Part shown: piece by piece, positions 22,073 through 33,052 of the stretch | Position numbering within the stretch: position 1 is the first letter of the stretch | How the letters are laid out: the number at the start of each line of letters is the position of its first letter | Assembly: GCA_019285755.1 (NCBI GenBank) | Contig: CP079103.1 | Span: forward strand, 372,001 to 436,000 | DNA length: 64,000 nt | Origin: Chitinophaga sp. E66 | Lineage (GTDB): Bacteria > Bacteroidota > Bacteroidia > Chitinophagales > Chitinophagaceae | Direction: 5' to 3' | Notes under the pieces: model-generated | What the model was told of the DNA's origin: nothing | Database searches by the model: none | What the model saw: only the letters and a program-made list of their open reading frames with translations | Translations under genes and position numbers: made by a program

Positions 22073-23977
22073 TTTGAAGCGGTTGGGTAAAATAAGCCTG
22101 TTAGCTGTCCTTAGCTGTTACCTGTTGATATGTTGCTGTCCGTTGGGTGCCAATGCGCAAACACCGGATACGATCCCGGCCGCGCATAAGAAACGCTGGT
22201 TCTCAAGTTTCACTAAGTATGTGGATTCGATGATGAACCGCCGTTTCCGGGATTCCGTCTTAAAGACATTTCCCGGCACAACGATCCTCCGCCGGTGGCG
22301 GACGATGGCCGGATGACCAGGTCTGAGCAGGGATTTCTGCCCCATAACGGCAGAACGGTTCGCCGTATCCATTTCCGAAAGGTGAAAGTGTTCGGCCCCG
22401 TAACATCAATGACACCGCCTTCACCACCAGCATGAAGCTGATTCACCTGGCCAACAAGCTCCACTTCGACTCGCAGGAGTGGGTCATACGGCAGATGCTG
22501 TTTTTCCGGCCAAACGATACCGTTAACGCATACGCCTTCGCGGAAAACGAACGTTACCTGCGTAACCGCCCCTTCATCCAGGATGCCCGCATCATCACCC
22601 TCGAAACCGCCAGCCAGGATACGGTAGACGTACTCGTGATCACCAAAGACGTGTTCGAATACAGCTTCGATCTGCGTGAGCTGGCGCCCAGCGGCGTAGG
22701 GGCTAAAATCTCCAACGATAATCTCTTCGGCGCCGCTCAGGGCGTTCAGTTCGGTTTCCGGTGGAAGAGCAGCTACTCCCGGCCCTGGGGCACCGAAGCC
22801 CGCTACACGAAATATAACCTGCTGGGCAGCTTCGTAGACGTAACTGTCGGATATACGCACCTCAACACCAACTCCCAGCTGGACACAGGCGTGTACGAAG
22901 GCTCGTATTACATCCGCATGGAACGCCCTCTATACCGTAGCTCCGCCAAGATCACAGGCGGTCTGTCCTCGCCAGGAACTTCAGTATCCGGGTCTGGGGA
23001 GAACCAGATTCCATCTGGCGGGATTATGCATATAAACTGGTCGATGTCTGGTCTGGCTGGAACTTCCGTAACCGGTACGGCTCCGATGGCCATTTCGATA
23101 ATAAACCCAACGTAGCCCTGCTCTTCCGGTATTCCAATATCGCCTTCGATAAACGGCCGTCACAGGAAAAGTATGTCAACGACCCCTCTACAACGACCGC
23201 CATTATTACCTGGGCCAGCTGGCCGTCTTCAAACAGGACTTCTTCAAAAGCCAGCGCTTCTTCGGTTTCGGACGAACGGAGGATATTCCTTATGGATACT
23301 CCGCCGCATTGTCTGTTGGCCGGGAGAACTGGGACGACCGGCGAAGGTTGTATACCGGCATCGAAGGACAAAAATACTGGCCAACCCTGCACAACGGGTT
23401 GCTTAGCGTGAACGTAGGCGTAGGCGGCTTCTGGCAGGGCAGCACTTCGGAAGACCTCGTCATCCATTCCAATGTGAGCTACTATAGCCGGCTCATGGAT
23501 ATGGGAAAGAAACGCAAGTGGTTCTGGCGTGAGTTTATCTATCTCGATTATCTTGGCAGCCCGAATAACTTCTTTTACCGCCCGCTCAGCCTTAACCGAG
23601 ACTTCGGGTACGGGTTCTGGGGATGGCGGAGAACGAAGATCAACGGCTACCACCGCCTGCTGGCACGCTCTGAAAGCGTGTTGTACAGTCCCTGGAAAGT
23701 ATATGGATTCAAATTCAATTTCGTAGGTACCCTGGAGGCCGGTCAGGTGTCTTACCAAAACCATTACCTGTTGAAAAACCCGATCTATACCGGGCTGGGC
23801 CTGGCCGTACGCGTCAAGAACGAAAACCTCTCGCTCAACACCCTGCAGCTGAGCGCTGCCTACTATCCCCGCAAAACCCCGGGCGTAGGGAACCTCTTCT
23901 TCGAAATCACGACCATCGTGGATTTCCGCTTCGATATCTATGGCCTGAAAGCGCCCTCATTCCTGCGGTTCCAGTAA
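22073..23977 (+). CDS. POTRA/Omp85-like outer-membrane protein (frameshifted)
   Basis: Probable outer-membrane beta-barrel protein. The N-terminus is placed near 22073 within a longer open frame beginning at 22014; the hydrophobic signal ISLLAVLSCYLLICCCPLGANAQ lies shortly after. A POTRA-like segment follows (VRRIHFRKVKVFG...; FLRNRPF-type NERYLRNRPFIQDARIITLE). The remainder alternates aromatic, amphipathic strands (YTKYNLLGSFVDVTVGYTHLN; GFGYGFWGWRRTKINGYHRLL) and ends in a terminal Phe-Gln. Frames break near 22265-22280, 22970 and 23190. It resembles BamA/TamA-related surface antigens of Bacteroidota, but whether it assembles proteins or transports a substrate is not evident. The exact start is uncertain because two in-frame leaders exist. 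Confidence 0.6.
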
Positions 23978-24048
23978 AAAATTACCGCCCGTCCCTAAAT
24001 TATCAATTTGGTAACGTTTGCTTATTGTTTATTCGGGCTAAACAAATG

Positions 24049-24056
24049 TATATTTG
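24049..24056 (+). promoter_or_regulatory. Bacteroidota -7 promoter element for the metallophosphatase
   Basis: TATATTTG is an exact match to TAnnTTTG and ends 15 bases before the ATG at 24072, so the leader would be very short. The -33 region at about 24025 is only a weak match to TTTG. Confidence 0.45.
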
Positions 24057-24071
24057 TATCAAACCCGGACT

Positions 24072-24983
24072 ATGAACAGACAAGACTTTTTATCCAGCAT
24101 AGGACTGCTGGCTGGCGGCTCCCTGACTGGCAATCTCCTCCCCGGAGACGGCGACGCTAAAGATAAGGCGGCAAAGAAAGGTAAGCCCGTCCTCACCGTG
24201 GCGCACATCACCGATGTGCACATCCGCGAAGGCGACGATGCTCCTGCCCGATTTAAGAAAGTGCTGGGCAATATCGTGGATCAACATAAACCCGATTTCT
24301 TTCTCAATACGGGCGACTCCATCCATGACGCTTCATATGACAACGTGGTCCGCGACCAGGTTACGAGCCAATGGGCGCTGTGGGACGAATGCGTCAAATC
24401 CATCAGCAAATATGAAATGCATTCCTGCCTCGGCAACCACGACATGTGGTGGAAAGCCCCCTCTAAAGAGGATGAAATGTACGGTAAGAACTACGTGGTG
24501 AAAAGACTGGGCACGCCCAACCGTTACTATACCATCAAGAAGGAGAACTGGCATTTCTTTATGCTGGACGGCAACAATAAAGGCATTACGCTTGACGAAG
24601 AGCAGTTCAACTGGCTCAAGAGCAAACTGGAAGCTATCCCGGAAGGGGAGTTCGCGGTAATGACCTCGCATTATCCCATCCTGGGTACCACGCAGCTTAT
24701 AGAAGGCGGCGGGCATTCCGACTTCAAGCTGCTGAAGGATCTGTTCTTTAGAACCAACCGCGTGCGTTTGTGCCTCAGTGGCCATAACCACCTGTCTGAC
24801 AATACGCTTTACAATGGAATCACCTACGCATGCAACGGCGCCATGAGCGGCTTCTGGTGGGGAAAGGGGAACGAGAAATCCGCCGGCCCGTATTTCTACC
24901 AGGAAACTCCTCCGGGCTACGCCATGTTGAGACTGTATAAAGACGGGACAGTAGAAAACACTTATTATCCCCACGGCTTGTAA
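24072..24983 (+). CDS. Secreted calcineurin-like metallophosphatase
   Basis: One of the few uninterrupted genes in the window (303 residues). It belongs to the calcineurin-like phosphoesterase superfamily with a dinuclear metal site. Ligand motifs are TDVHI (Asp-x-His), NTGDS, LGNHDMWW, MTSHYP and SGHNH, all in the correct order. The N-terminus MNRQDFLSSIGLLAGGSLTG resembles a short secretion or Tat-like signal lacking a twin Arg, so export is likely but the route is unclear. Substrate is unknown; relatives include purple-acid-like phosphodiesterases. It is monocistronic, with its own promoter-like element and a 70-base gap to the next gene. Confidence 0.88.
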   Translation: MNRQDFLSSIGLLAGGSLTGNLLPGDGDAKDKAAKKGKPVLTVAHITDVHIREGDDAPARFKKVLGNIVDQHKPDFFLNTGDSIHDASYDNVVRDQVTSQWALWDECVKSISKYEMHSCLGNHDMWWKAPSKEDEMYGKNYVVKRLGTPNRYYTIKKENWHFFMLDGNNKGITLDEEQFNWLKSKLEAIPEGEFAVMTSHYPILGTTQLIEGGGHSDFKLLKDLFFRTNRVRLCLSGHNHLSDNTLYNGITYACNGAMSGFWWGKGNEKSAGPYFYQETPPGYAMLRLYKDGTVENTYYPHGL

Positions 24984-25053
24984 CCGCCCGCGGAATAGAA
25001 AAGCATAAATAGCAGGGTTTTATTATTTTAACAGGATCAAACCTTGTCTATTT

Positions 25054-26443
25054 ATGCTTCGCTATTTTATGATGACCGTACTGGCCGGTTTCCACGTTGT
25101 TGCCAGCGCCCAGATCCGGCTGCCGGATGTACTATCTGATAATATGGTACTCCAGCGCAATGATTCCGCTATCCTTTGGGGATGGGCCTCTCCCGGGGAG
25201 AAGATCCGTATCCAGGCTTCCGGAAATCCACGCCCGATTCAGCGGTGGCTACCGGCAATTCTGTTTGGAGCGTGAAGATCAAGACCCCGAAGCCGGCGGT
25301 CCCTACAACATCTCCTGCGTGGCTGGAATACCATCGAGCTGAAGAACATCCTTATCGGTGAGGTATGGGTGTGCAGCGGCCAGTCTAACATGGAATGGAG
25401 CGGTAACCACGGCCTGCCTGATATTAAAGCAGAGCTGCCTGGCTGTGCGGATGATCAGTTGCGCTTCTTCCAGGTGCCTAAGATCACTTCCGACTACCCC
25501 AGGATAACGTGCCTGGTAAATGGACTTCCTGTGATTCCAATACCCTGAAGCCTTTCAGCGCTGTGGGGTACTACTTTGGCAAAGAATTGCGTAAGAAGCT
25601 GGGCGTTCCCGTGGCGTTGATCAATTCCAGCTGGGGCGGTACGCCTGCAGAGGTGTGGACGCCTGCCGAACTGGTAAGCGGCGCGCCGCAACTCGCGGAG
25701 GCGGCAACCAAACAAGTCGCTGCCAACTACCGTCCGCACTTACCCGGTAAGACCTACAACGCCATGATCGCCCCACTGACGAACTTCCGTATCGCCGGCG
25801 CCATCTGGTATCAGGGAGAAAGCAACGCCGCTACTGCGTCTACCTACCAGGCGCTCATGGAAACGATGATCGGTTCCTGGCGCAAAGCCTGGGGCATCGA
25901 TTTCCCGTTCTATTACGTTCAGATCGCGCCGTTTAAACATGGCCCCGGCACCCTGCGGGGATCGCTGCTGCGGGAGTCGCAACAACAAACGCTTTCGTTT
26001 CCGAAAACCGGCATGGCCGTTATCACGGATCTAGTATCCGATACCAACAATATTCACCCCATTAACAAGCACGACGTTGGGCTAGATTGGCTAACCTGGC
26101 GCTGGGAGACCATTACGGTCAGAAGGTAACTGCATTCAGGAGCCCGATTTATGACCGGATGGAAAAGAAGAACAACCAGATCACCATCTATTTCAAGGAT
26201 GCTGACAACGGGCTTGAACTGAAAGGAGGTGCGGCGAAGGAGTGGTACATCGCGGGCGCGGATCACAAATTCGTACCGGCGGATGTTAAGATCAAAGGCA
26301 GTACGGTAGTTGTTTCCGCGAAAGGCGTATCCCAGCCGGAGGCAGTGCGTTTCTCCTTCAATAACGCGGCTATCGGCAACATATTCAGTAAAGAAGGCCT
26401 CCCTGTCGGTCCGTTCCGGACAGACAGCTGGCCAGAGAAATAA
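25054..26443 (+). CDS. Sialate O-acetylesterase-type (SASA) carbohydrate esterase (frameshifted)
   Basis: Secreted SGNH-fold carbohydrate esterase of the SASA domain family, which removes acetyl groups from glycans. The signal peptide ends VVASAQ. IRLPDVLSDNMVLQRN, VWVCSGQSNMEW with the nucleophile Ser, GAIWYQGESN and the late DTNNIHPINKHDVG carrying the Asp/His pair are all present. A C-terminal beta domain contains LELKGGAAKEWYIAGADHKF. Breaks lie near 25240, 25310, 25500 and 26085. Repaired length is about 463 residues. Acetylated xylan, pectin or sialic acid are all possible substrates. The next gene, GH3, is separated by a terminator. Confidence 0.87.
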
Positions 26444-26491
26444 TCAGCCGTAAGGCGACGGCCCTGCACCGCAATGAACAATGCAGGAATG

Positions 26492-26526
26492 GCGGCGTTG
26501 ATTATGCACATCAACGCCGCTTTTTT
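26492..26526 (+). terminator. Rho-independent terminator abutting the GH3 start codon
   Basis: GCGGCGTTGAT at 26492-26502 pairs perfectly with ATCAACGCCGC at 26510-26520 around a 7-base loop. Six T follow at 26521-26526, and the GH3 ATG begins at 26527. A smaller hairpin, CCTGCA/TGCAGG, sits just upstream at 26463-26487. It terminates the esterase transcript, or acts as an attenuator ahead of GH3. Confidence 0.85.
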
Positions 26527-28741
26527 ATGAAACGCATCCTCGCCCTGTTACTGTTGCTTAACGGCGCGGCCCACGCGCAACAACAGCGCTTCCTGACCGG
26601 TCTGCTGCAACGCATGACCCTCGATGAAAAGATCGGCCAGCTCAACCTGCTCACCAGCGATATGGACGTTACCGGTCCATTCATGAAGGAAAACTATAAA
26701 CAGGATATCCTCAGCGGCGCCTGCGGCGCCATTTTCAATGCCTACACCCCGCAATACACCCGTATGCTCCAGGATATGGCCATGAAGACCCGCCTGAAAA
26801 TACCCCTGCTTTTTGGGTACGATGTGGTCCACGGACATAAAACGATCTTCCCCATACCACTTGGGGAGGCCTGCACCGGGATATGGCGCTCATGGAAAAG
26901 ACTGCCCGCATCGCTGCCGAAGAAGCGAGCGCGGACGGCCTGCACTGGACCTACTCCCCGATGGTGGACATCGCCCGCGATCCCCGATGGGGCCGTGTGG
27001 CCGAAGGTGTCGGGGAAGATACCTGGTTCGGGGAACAGGTGGCTAAGGCGAAGGTGCGCGGCTACCAGGGAAACGATCTCTCCGCCAATAACACGATCCT
27101 CGCCTGCGTGAAACACTTCGCGCTGTACGGCGCTATCGAAGCGGGAAGGGATTATAATACGGTGGATATGAGCCGCCGGCAGATGTACCAGTTTTACCTG
27201 CCGCCCTACAAAGCCGCCGTGCAGGCAGGCGCCGCTTCCGTCATGACGTCTTTCAATGAGATAGACGGCATCCCCGCCACCGGGAACCACTGGCTCCTCA
27301 CCGATCTGTTGCGCAGGGAATGGGGCTTTAAAGGTTTCGTGGTAACGGATTATACTTCCATCAACGAAATGATCCCGCATGGCGTCGTGAAGAACGAGTA
27401 CGAAGCGGCTGAGCTGGCATTGAAAGCTGGCGTAGATATGGATATGCAGGGCAGCGTCTACGCCACGCAACTGAAGAAGCTGGTCGAAGACAAGAAGATC
27501 CCCGTCAAACTGATCGATGATGCCGTAATGCGTGTGCTTGAAGCGAAATACAAACTGGGCTTGTTCGATGATCCTTACCGATACTGTGATACCCAACGCG
27601 CCGCCCGCGTCATCATGAACCCGGAGTTCCTGCAGACAGCCCGCGAAACCGCACAGAAAAGTATCGTGCTGCTGCGGAATGAGGGCAACGTACTTCCGCT
27701 GAAGAAGGGACAAACGATAGCCTTGCTGGGCCCGCTGGGCGATTCGCAAAGGGATATGATCGGCAACTGGTCTGCCGCGGGCGACTATAAGAAATCAATA
27801 ACGTTGTTTCAGGGATTGAAGGCTGCCGGCGTACAGGTCGCCTACGCCCAGGGCGCCCCGGTATCGGACGATACCGCCATGATGAAGAAGCTGGGCCTGG
27901 AGACCGGCGATAGGCAAAAGCTGATGGATGACGCCCTGGAAACAGCGCGGAAGGCAGATGTGATCGTGCTGGCGCTGGGAGAGTCGCAAGGCATGAGCGG
28001 TGAAGCCGCCAGCCGGTCGGATATCGGCATTCCCGCATCCCAAAAGCGACTGATGGAAGCCGCTTTGCAACTAGGCAAGCCTGTTGCTTGCGCTTTTTAA
28101 CGGCCGCCCCATGACGCTGGAATGGGAAAACGCCAATGTGCCCGCTATACTGGAAACCTGGTTCGGTGGCACCAGGCGGGGCACGCCATCGCGGATGTGT
28201 TGCTCGGCAAATACAATCCTTCCGGTAAGCTCACCATGACCTTCCCCGCAACACCGGTCAGATCCCCGTCTACTACAACCGCAAGAACACCGGCCGCCCC
28301 ATGGACGCGAACAACAAGTACACCTCCAAATACCTGGACGTCCCAAACGACCCGCTGTTCCCTTTCGGATTTGGACTGAGCTACACGCAATTCAGCTACG
28401 GCCCCATCCAGCTCAATACTTCGTCCATGGCCATGAACGGCACGCTCCGCGCCACCGTCACCGTATCCAATACCGGCAACTACGATGGCCTGGAAACGGT
28501 GCAGCTCTATTTGCGCGACGTTACCGCCAGCGTGAACCGTCCGCTGCAGGAACTGCGCGGCTACAAGCAAGTCTTTCTGAAAAAGGGAGCACGACAACAG
28601 GTAAGCTTCGATATCACCGCCGACCATCTCAGGTTCTATGACCGCGACATGCAATACCGTGCCGAGCCGGGAGAATTCCGGTTGCAGATCGGCTCCAACA
28701 GCCGCGATGTACAGGAGGTGCCTTTTGAACTGAAACCCTGA
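26527..28741 (+). CDS. GH3 beta-glucosidase (BglX-like, frameshifted)
   Basis: Secreted or periplasmic exo-beta-glucosidase of family 3. The signal peptide is MKRILALLLLLNGAAHAQ. The barrel domain contains MTLDEKIGQLNLL, DGLHWTYSPMVDIARDPRWGRVAEG, ACVKHFALYGA and the nucleophile region GFVVTDYTSINEM (Asp near residue 275). The alpha/beta sandwich domain contains SIVLLRNEGNVLPL. A C-terminal fibronectin-III-like domain (ETVQLYLRD; LRGYKQVFLKKG) ends the protein. Breaks lie near 26875, 28083, 28175 and 28252. Repaired length is about 738 residues, normal for BglX. The start codon directly follows a terminator T-tract. The stop is adjacent to the convergent regulator stop. Confidence 0.92.
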
Positions 28742-29801
28742 TCAATACAATAACTTCCGCAGCAGGTCGGGCTGCACGATCCGGATGCGCGTACCCTGCA
28801 TCTCGATGAGCTTCTCCGATTTGAAGTCGCTCAGCGTGCGGATGAGCGATTCCGTTGCGGTGCCTACGAACCGGGCAATGTCATCGCGGGATAGCTCGAT
28901 GAGCGCATCGGGTTGCTGTTCCAGTGCAGCTTGTCGTGGATGGCCAGCAGACCGTTGGCCACGCGCTTGCGGAGCGAATCATATGCGAGCTGCAGCAGCC
29001 GGTCTTCTTTTTCCTTCACTTCCATGGCGATGCGCTTGATGAAAGTGCGGGCCACGCTGATATCGTTCAGCAACTGCTCCAAACACTTCTTTGGGGATCT
29101 GCACGAGTTCCGTCTGGTCGAGGGCTTCGGCGTTTTCATCGTATACATGGTCTTCCAGCAAGGGTACATAGCCAAAGTAATCGCCCTGGCCGAAGAGGTT
29201 GGTGATGTATTCTTTCCGTCGTCATTGAGGCGGAAGGCTTTCACTTTGCCGCTTTTCACGTAGTAAAGGAACTGAGGGTGTTTACCTTCCCGGTATACGG
29301 ATTGCTTTTTGGCGTAGTGGACCACATCTAAGCTGTCGAGGTCGAGCTGAAGGAGGCCGGAGGCTTGCCAGTCCTGCAGCATGGTACCGATGGACTGTGT
29401 CCTGGCGGCGGCGAATTTCTCCTGCAGGAACTGTTGCTTTTTAAGGCGGGTTTCGATGGCGGTCAACAGTTCAACGTCTTCGAATGGTTTGGTGATGTAG
29501 TCGTCGGCGCCCATGTCCATACCTTTCCGCCAGTCGCTGCGATCGGTTTTAGCGGTCACGAAGATGAAGGGGATATGCTCGGTCTCGGGTACTTCCGGAG
29601 CATGTGCAGCACGCCGTATCCGTCGAGCTCGGGCATCATGATGTCGCAGATGATGAGATCGGGGCGGTGTTCGCGGGCCATTTCTACGGCCTGTTTGCCA
29701 TTTTCGGCCTCGAGTGCCCTGTATCCTGCGAGTGTGAGGATTTCCGCTACGTTTTCCCGGATGCCGGGATGATCGTCTACTACCAGAATCGTCGCTATCA
29801 T
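28742..29801 (-). CDS. REC-cNMP-HTH fusion transcription regulator (frameshifted)
   Basis: Response regulator fused to a CRP/FNR-type module. The receiver domain starts MIATILVVDDHPGIREN (acidic pair at 9-10), has phospho-acceptor Asp in DLIICDIMMPELDG near residue 53, and the conserved Lys in DDYITKPF. A cyclic-nucleotide-binding-like beta roll follows (DLDVVHYAKKQSVYREG; GDYFGYVPLLEDHVYDE). The C-terminal HTH_Crp contains LSRDDIARFVGTATESLIRTLSDF. No cysteine cluster of the FNR type is seen. Breaks lie near 29590, 29215, 29090 and 28915. Its ATG overlaps the TGA of the histidine kinase gene, so the two are coupled and likely cognate. Target genes cannot be named. Confidence 0.9.
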
Positions 29802-30932
29802 GTTGATGGAAGGTTTGGAAAATTGATATAGATGGTGGTGCCTTTATTCAGTTCGCTTTCTACCCCGATGGCGCCGTGGAGCATATCCACATATCGCTTC
29901 ACGATATGCAGCCCCAGCCCCGTGCCCTGGATATTGGTCACGTTGCGGGCGCGGAAGAAGCTGCTGAAAAGGTATGCCTTGTCTTCTTCGGGGATCCCCA
30001 TGCCCTGGTCCATTACTTCTGACATAATCTGCCCGTCTTTTTCCCACAGCTTCCAGCCGATGGCGGTGCCTGCGGGCGAGAACTTGATGGCGTTGGTGAG
30101 GAGGTTTACGAAGATGTGTTTGAGCAACCGCTTATCGGAGATGACGGTGAGATCCGTCTGCACATCGGGCTGGAGTATCTGGCCGGGTTTGAGCAGCCCC
30201 TGTACCTCGTCCGCCGTTTCCTGGGCAAATGCCGGGAGGGAGATCGTTTCCGGGTGAATCTGCACTTTCCCTTCCTCGATACGGCCGAGCGAAAGCGTGT
30301 CTTCCAGCAGTTCATTGAGATGGATGACGGATTCTCTGATCTTGCCCACGTGTTTCTCCCGCCGCGGCTGATCGTCCGTATTGGGATACTTGGCGATGAG
30401 TGCCGCGGAAGAAAGGATGGCGCTCAAAGGCGTCCGGAACTCGTGCGACGCCATGGATACGAAGCGGGATTTGATCTCGTTCAGTTCCTTTTCTTTTTCC
30501 AGCGCCTCTTTCAGTTCTGCCTGGGAAGACGCGAGGTGCGACAATGCCAGTTCGAGGTTGGCGGTTCTCTTCTCCACTTCTTTTTTCCAGCGCCTGGTTC
30601 AGCTCCTGCATGGTACGGTACAGCCGTTTCAGGAAGAGTACCAGCAAGGTGGAACTGATAACCAGGATAAGTGAAAAGAAGTGCTCGATGAATACTTCCG
30701 CCAGGTTAGGGTTTTTGTGCGGCAGGCAAGCTATCACCACCACCAGCACCGTACAGGCGATACCCATAAAACGGGTAGGGGCGTCCTTTTTGATGAAGAT
30801 GGTGAGCAGGATGGCCGTGATGAGCCCTCCGTCGAAGAAGTTGTAGTCTGGCCGCCATACCAACAGGCACGCGGTCACCAGCATGATGAAGATCGAGATG
30901 ATGAGCGTTTGCCGTTGGCCGAAATGAAACAT
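29798..30932 (-). CDS. Membrane histidine kinase paired with the REC-CRP regulator (frameshifted)
   Basis: Inner-membrane sensor kinase. About four hydrophobic helices occupy residues 10-110 (IISIFIMLVTACLLVW; GLITAILLTIFI; GIACTVLVVVIACL; FSLILVISSTLLVLFL) with almost no periplasmic domain. A coiled coil follows, then the H-box FVSMASHEFRTPLSAIL, N-box VNLLTNAIKFSP, G1 DQGMGIP and G2 GTGLGLHIVKRYVD. One frameshift near 30585 (an A/T run in the coiled coil) is repaired by one base. Length is about 378 residues. The short loops suggest sensing of a membrane or cytosolic cue. Its TGA overlaps the regulator ATG. Confidence 0.9.
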
Positions 30933-30973
30933 GTGCTGTTTTTGCGTTAACTACAAAGATAACGTATACCTCC

Positions 30974-31786
30974 CTATTGGCAGGCCGACATGACGAAAGT
31001 CACTATTTCGGTCGGGTCTTTCAGGCTATGGGGTGATGCCCTACGCCGGGTTTGCGGATCACGCGGATATTGCCGCCGCGCGCTTTTACTTTCTGCTCGA
31101 AGATATCGGTGTTTTCCGCCATGGGTACCACTTCATCCGCATCGCCGCAGACGTGCAGCATGGGGAATTTACCGCGTACGATCTGCGGTACCAGGTCTAT
31201 CGGGTTGCCGCGGAAGCGTTCAGATGCTTTGTCGGAAGTGTAGCCGAAGTCGTTCAGGAAGGTTTTCCAGTTCTCGGGGCTCCCGGGCCAGCGCCTTTCC
31301 CGCCGGGCCAGGAGCGGATGTCGAGCACGGGGGCGTCCGCGTATACGCAGGCTACGCGATCCGGATAGATGGCCGCCCACCTGTATACGTAAAATCCCCG
31401 CGGCTAAACCCGAACATGGCGGCTTTCTTGGCAAAACCGGCGGAGCGCAGCGCTTTATAGAAGCGGTCCCAGATGCCCATGCACTTTTCATTGCCGAACA
31501 TTTCCGCCACATCGCAATACACGACATGGAACCCTTTGGTAAGGAGCACACTGTCTGCCTGCGGTTCATGGCCCCAGAAACGGGCTCCAGACCCAGGGCT
31601 TGCCCGGCGCCGGGTCGCCATGCGGCACCGCGATCCGGGCCTCCCGGCCCTCGAAACGGCCCTCGTAACAGGTGAAACCGCAGAACTCGGTGATCTTGTC
31701 AAGGGAAGGAGCGGGCCGGCAAGGTCGTTTTGTGCGGAGGCCCGCAGCCCCGCTAATAAGAGTAGAAGGATAGATAGCTTTTTCAT
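30974..31786 (-). CDS. Secreted alpha/beta hydrolase (frameshifted)
   Basis: Serine hydrolase of the alpha/beta fold, exported (MKKLSILLLLLAGLRASAQ). The nucleophile elbow is GFSRGG, the acid is likely the Asp of HVCGDADEVVPM, and the His is in PGVGHHP. Breaks lie near 31715, 31600, 31395, 31305 and 31036. At the last break, adding a C to a CCCC run changes the apparent end GHHPIA into GHHPHSLKDPTEIVTFV and moves the stop to 30974. I favour this longer end because HHPHSLKDP-like tails are common in this group. The substrate is unknown; carbohydrate-ester relatives exist. It lies downstream of an erythromycin-esterase-like gene on the same strand. Confidence 0.72.
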
Positions 31787-31825
31787 ACCGGCATAAAATA
31801 CGAAAACTACCGGATTCACTATAAT

Positions 31826-33022
31826 TCAAAGCGACTGCGCAGAGGTCGTCTTGTCCATATAGCATACCCAATCGAACCGCTCGCGCAAAGCCACCGGCCA
31901 GCGCGTGAACTGGTACTCCGATGCAACCGCCCCGATCGTACGCATACGGCCACGGATACCCGATTGCGCCAGGGAAGCAGAAACATGGGAATGTTGAACG
32001 CCTGCAGCTGCGCATCCACCGAACCGGCGATAGGCGGCATAATGGCGTGCCCGGTGTCTGGTGTAAGCTGTAGGTCCTTTTGTGCGCGGTATGTGCCCGA
32101 ACCCGTGAGCATGGCGATGTTCTGGTACCGTTGACCATATGCCCTGCGCAGGTGTTCGCCCATCGGCCGGAACGCAAAGGCAGAATCGGAATACACGTTG
32201 CCGAGATGGGAATTGTGCGCCCAGAGCATCATCTTTTTCCCTTTGTATTGCCCGGCGAGCCAGAAAATATTCCTGGCCATCATGGAATCGCGGATATTGA
32301 AGGATTGCTCCCAATCCGTTTGCTGCACACTAAATTCCTTTGCGCCGGCCTTGATGTTTTCTACATAGAAACGCGCCCGCGTCCATTCTGCTTCCGGGAC
32401 CACATCCGATGATGCAGGCATGTGAACAAGGATGCTGTCGCAATAAGCGATGATGGGCGTCATTGCTGCTGAAAAGGAGACGGAAGTGTCTGCGCTGTAA
32501 TTGATCAGCGAATCGAACAGGTGGATCTTGTAGCGGAGGAGAGGCCGGTCAGTTCCTGCCAGAAGTAATGCATCTGCTGGCAATCGAACCCGGTAAAGCG
32601 GAGCTTTTATCGTGCTTGAGATTGTAATCTCGCATCCAGTAAACCATGTCCGACAGCTCGGATACCTGGTACACCTTGTGGAAGTGCTCCCGGATAATGG
32701 CAATGGGATTGCCTTCGCCGGTTTCGATGAAGCGCTGGATGAGACCGGCCCCAACCGGGCTGTCTTCTATCGCGAAAACGGTATATCCCATTTCCTGCGC
32801 GAGGAACCTGAATAAGCGGTGCTTCATGCGGAAGAACTCCCGGGTCCCGTGCGTGCCTTCTCCCGCGCCGATCACGGTTGCGCCGGCGAGCTGTTTCTTT
32901 AGCGGCATCAGGTCTGTGTAATCCGTTAGCGGGTCGGTGGATTGAAGGCGTAACGGTTGTTGTGCGTAAGCGCTTGCGCAAAGGCATAGCAATGCCAGTA
33001 ACGGCATGAAGATGCGTTGCAT
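31826..33022 (-). CDS. Erythromycin-esterase-like secreted hydrolase (frameshifted)
   Basis: Member of the erythromycin esterase superfamily (EreA/EreB-like), metal- or His-dependent hydrolases. The signal peptide is PLLALLCLCASAYAQ. Family motifs are IGAGEGTHGTREFFRMKHRLF (with the Glu and His of the active site), VFAIEDSPVGAGLI, and the later LWAHNSHLGN. Breaks lie near 32590, 32545 and 31955. Length is about 399 residues, near the family norm. Environmental members need not confer macrolide resistance, and the secreted location differs from classical cytosolic Ere enzymes. It starts 30 bases downstream of the LytTR regulator stop, so it may be in that operon. Confidence 0.8.
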
Positions 33023-33052
33023 GATGTATGGTTTTATGGGTGGTGGTGACTG

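Noticed and set aside
26742..27749. Long minus-strand open frame of 335 codons
   Set aside because: It is antisense to the well-supported GH3 gene and has no family-like motifs; GC-rich genes often create such frames.
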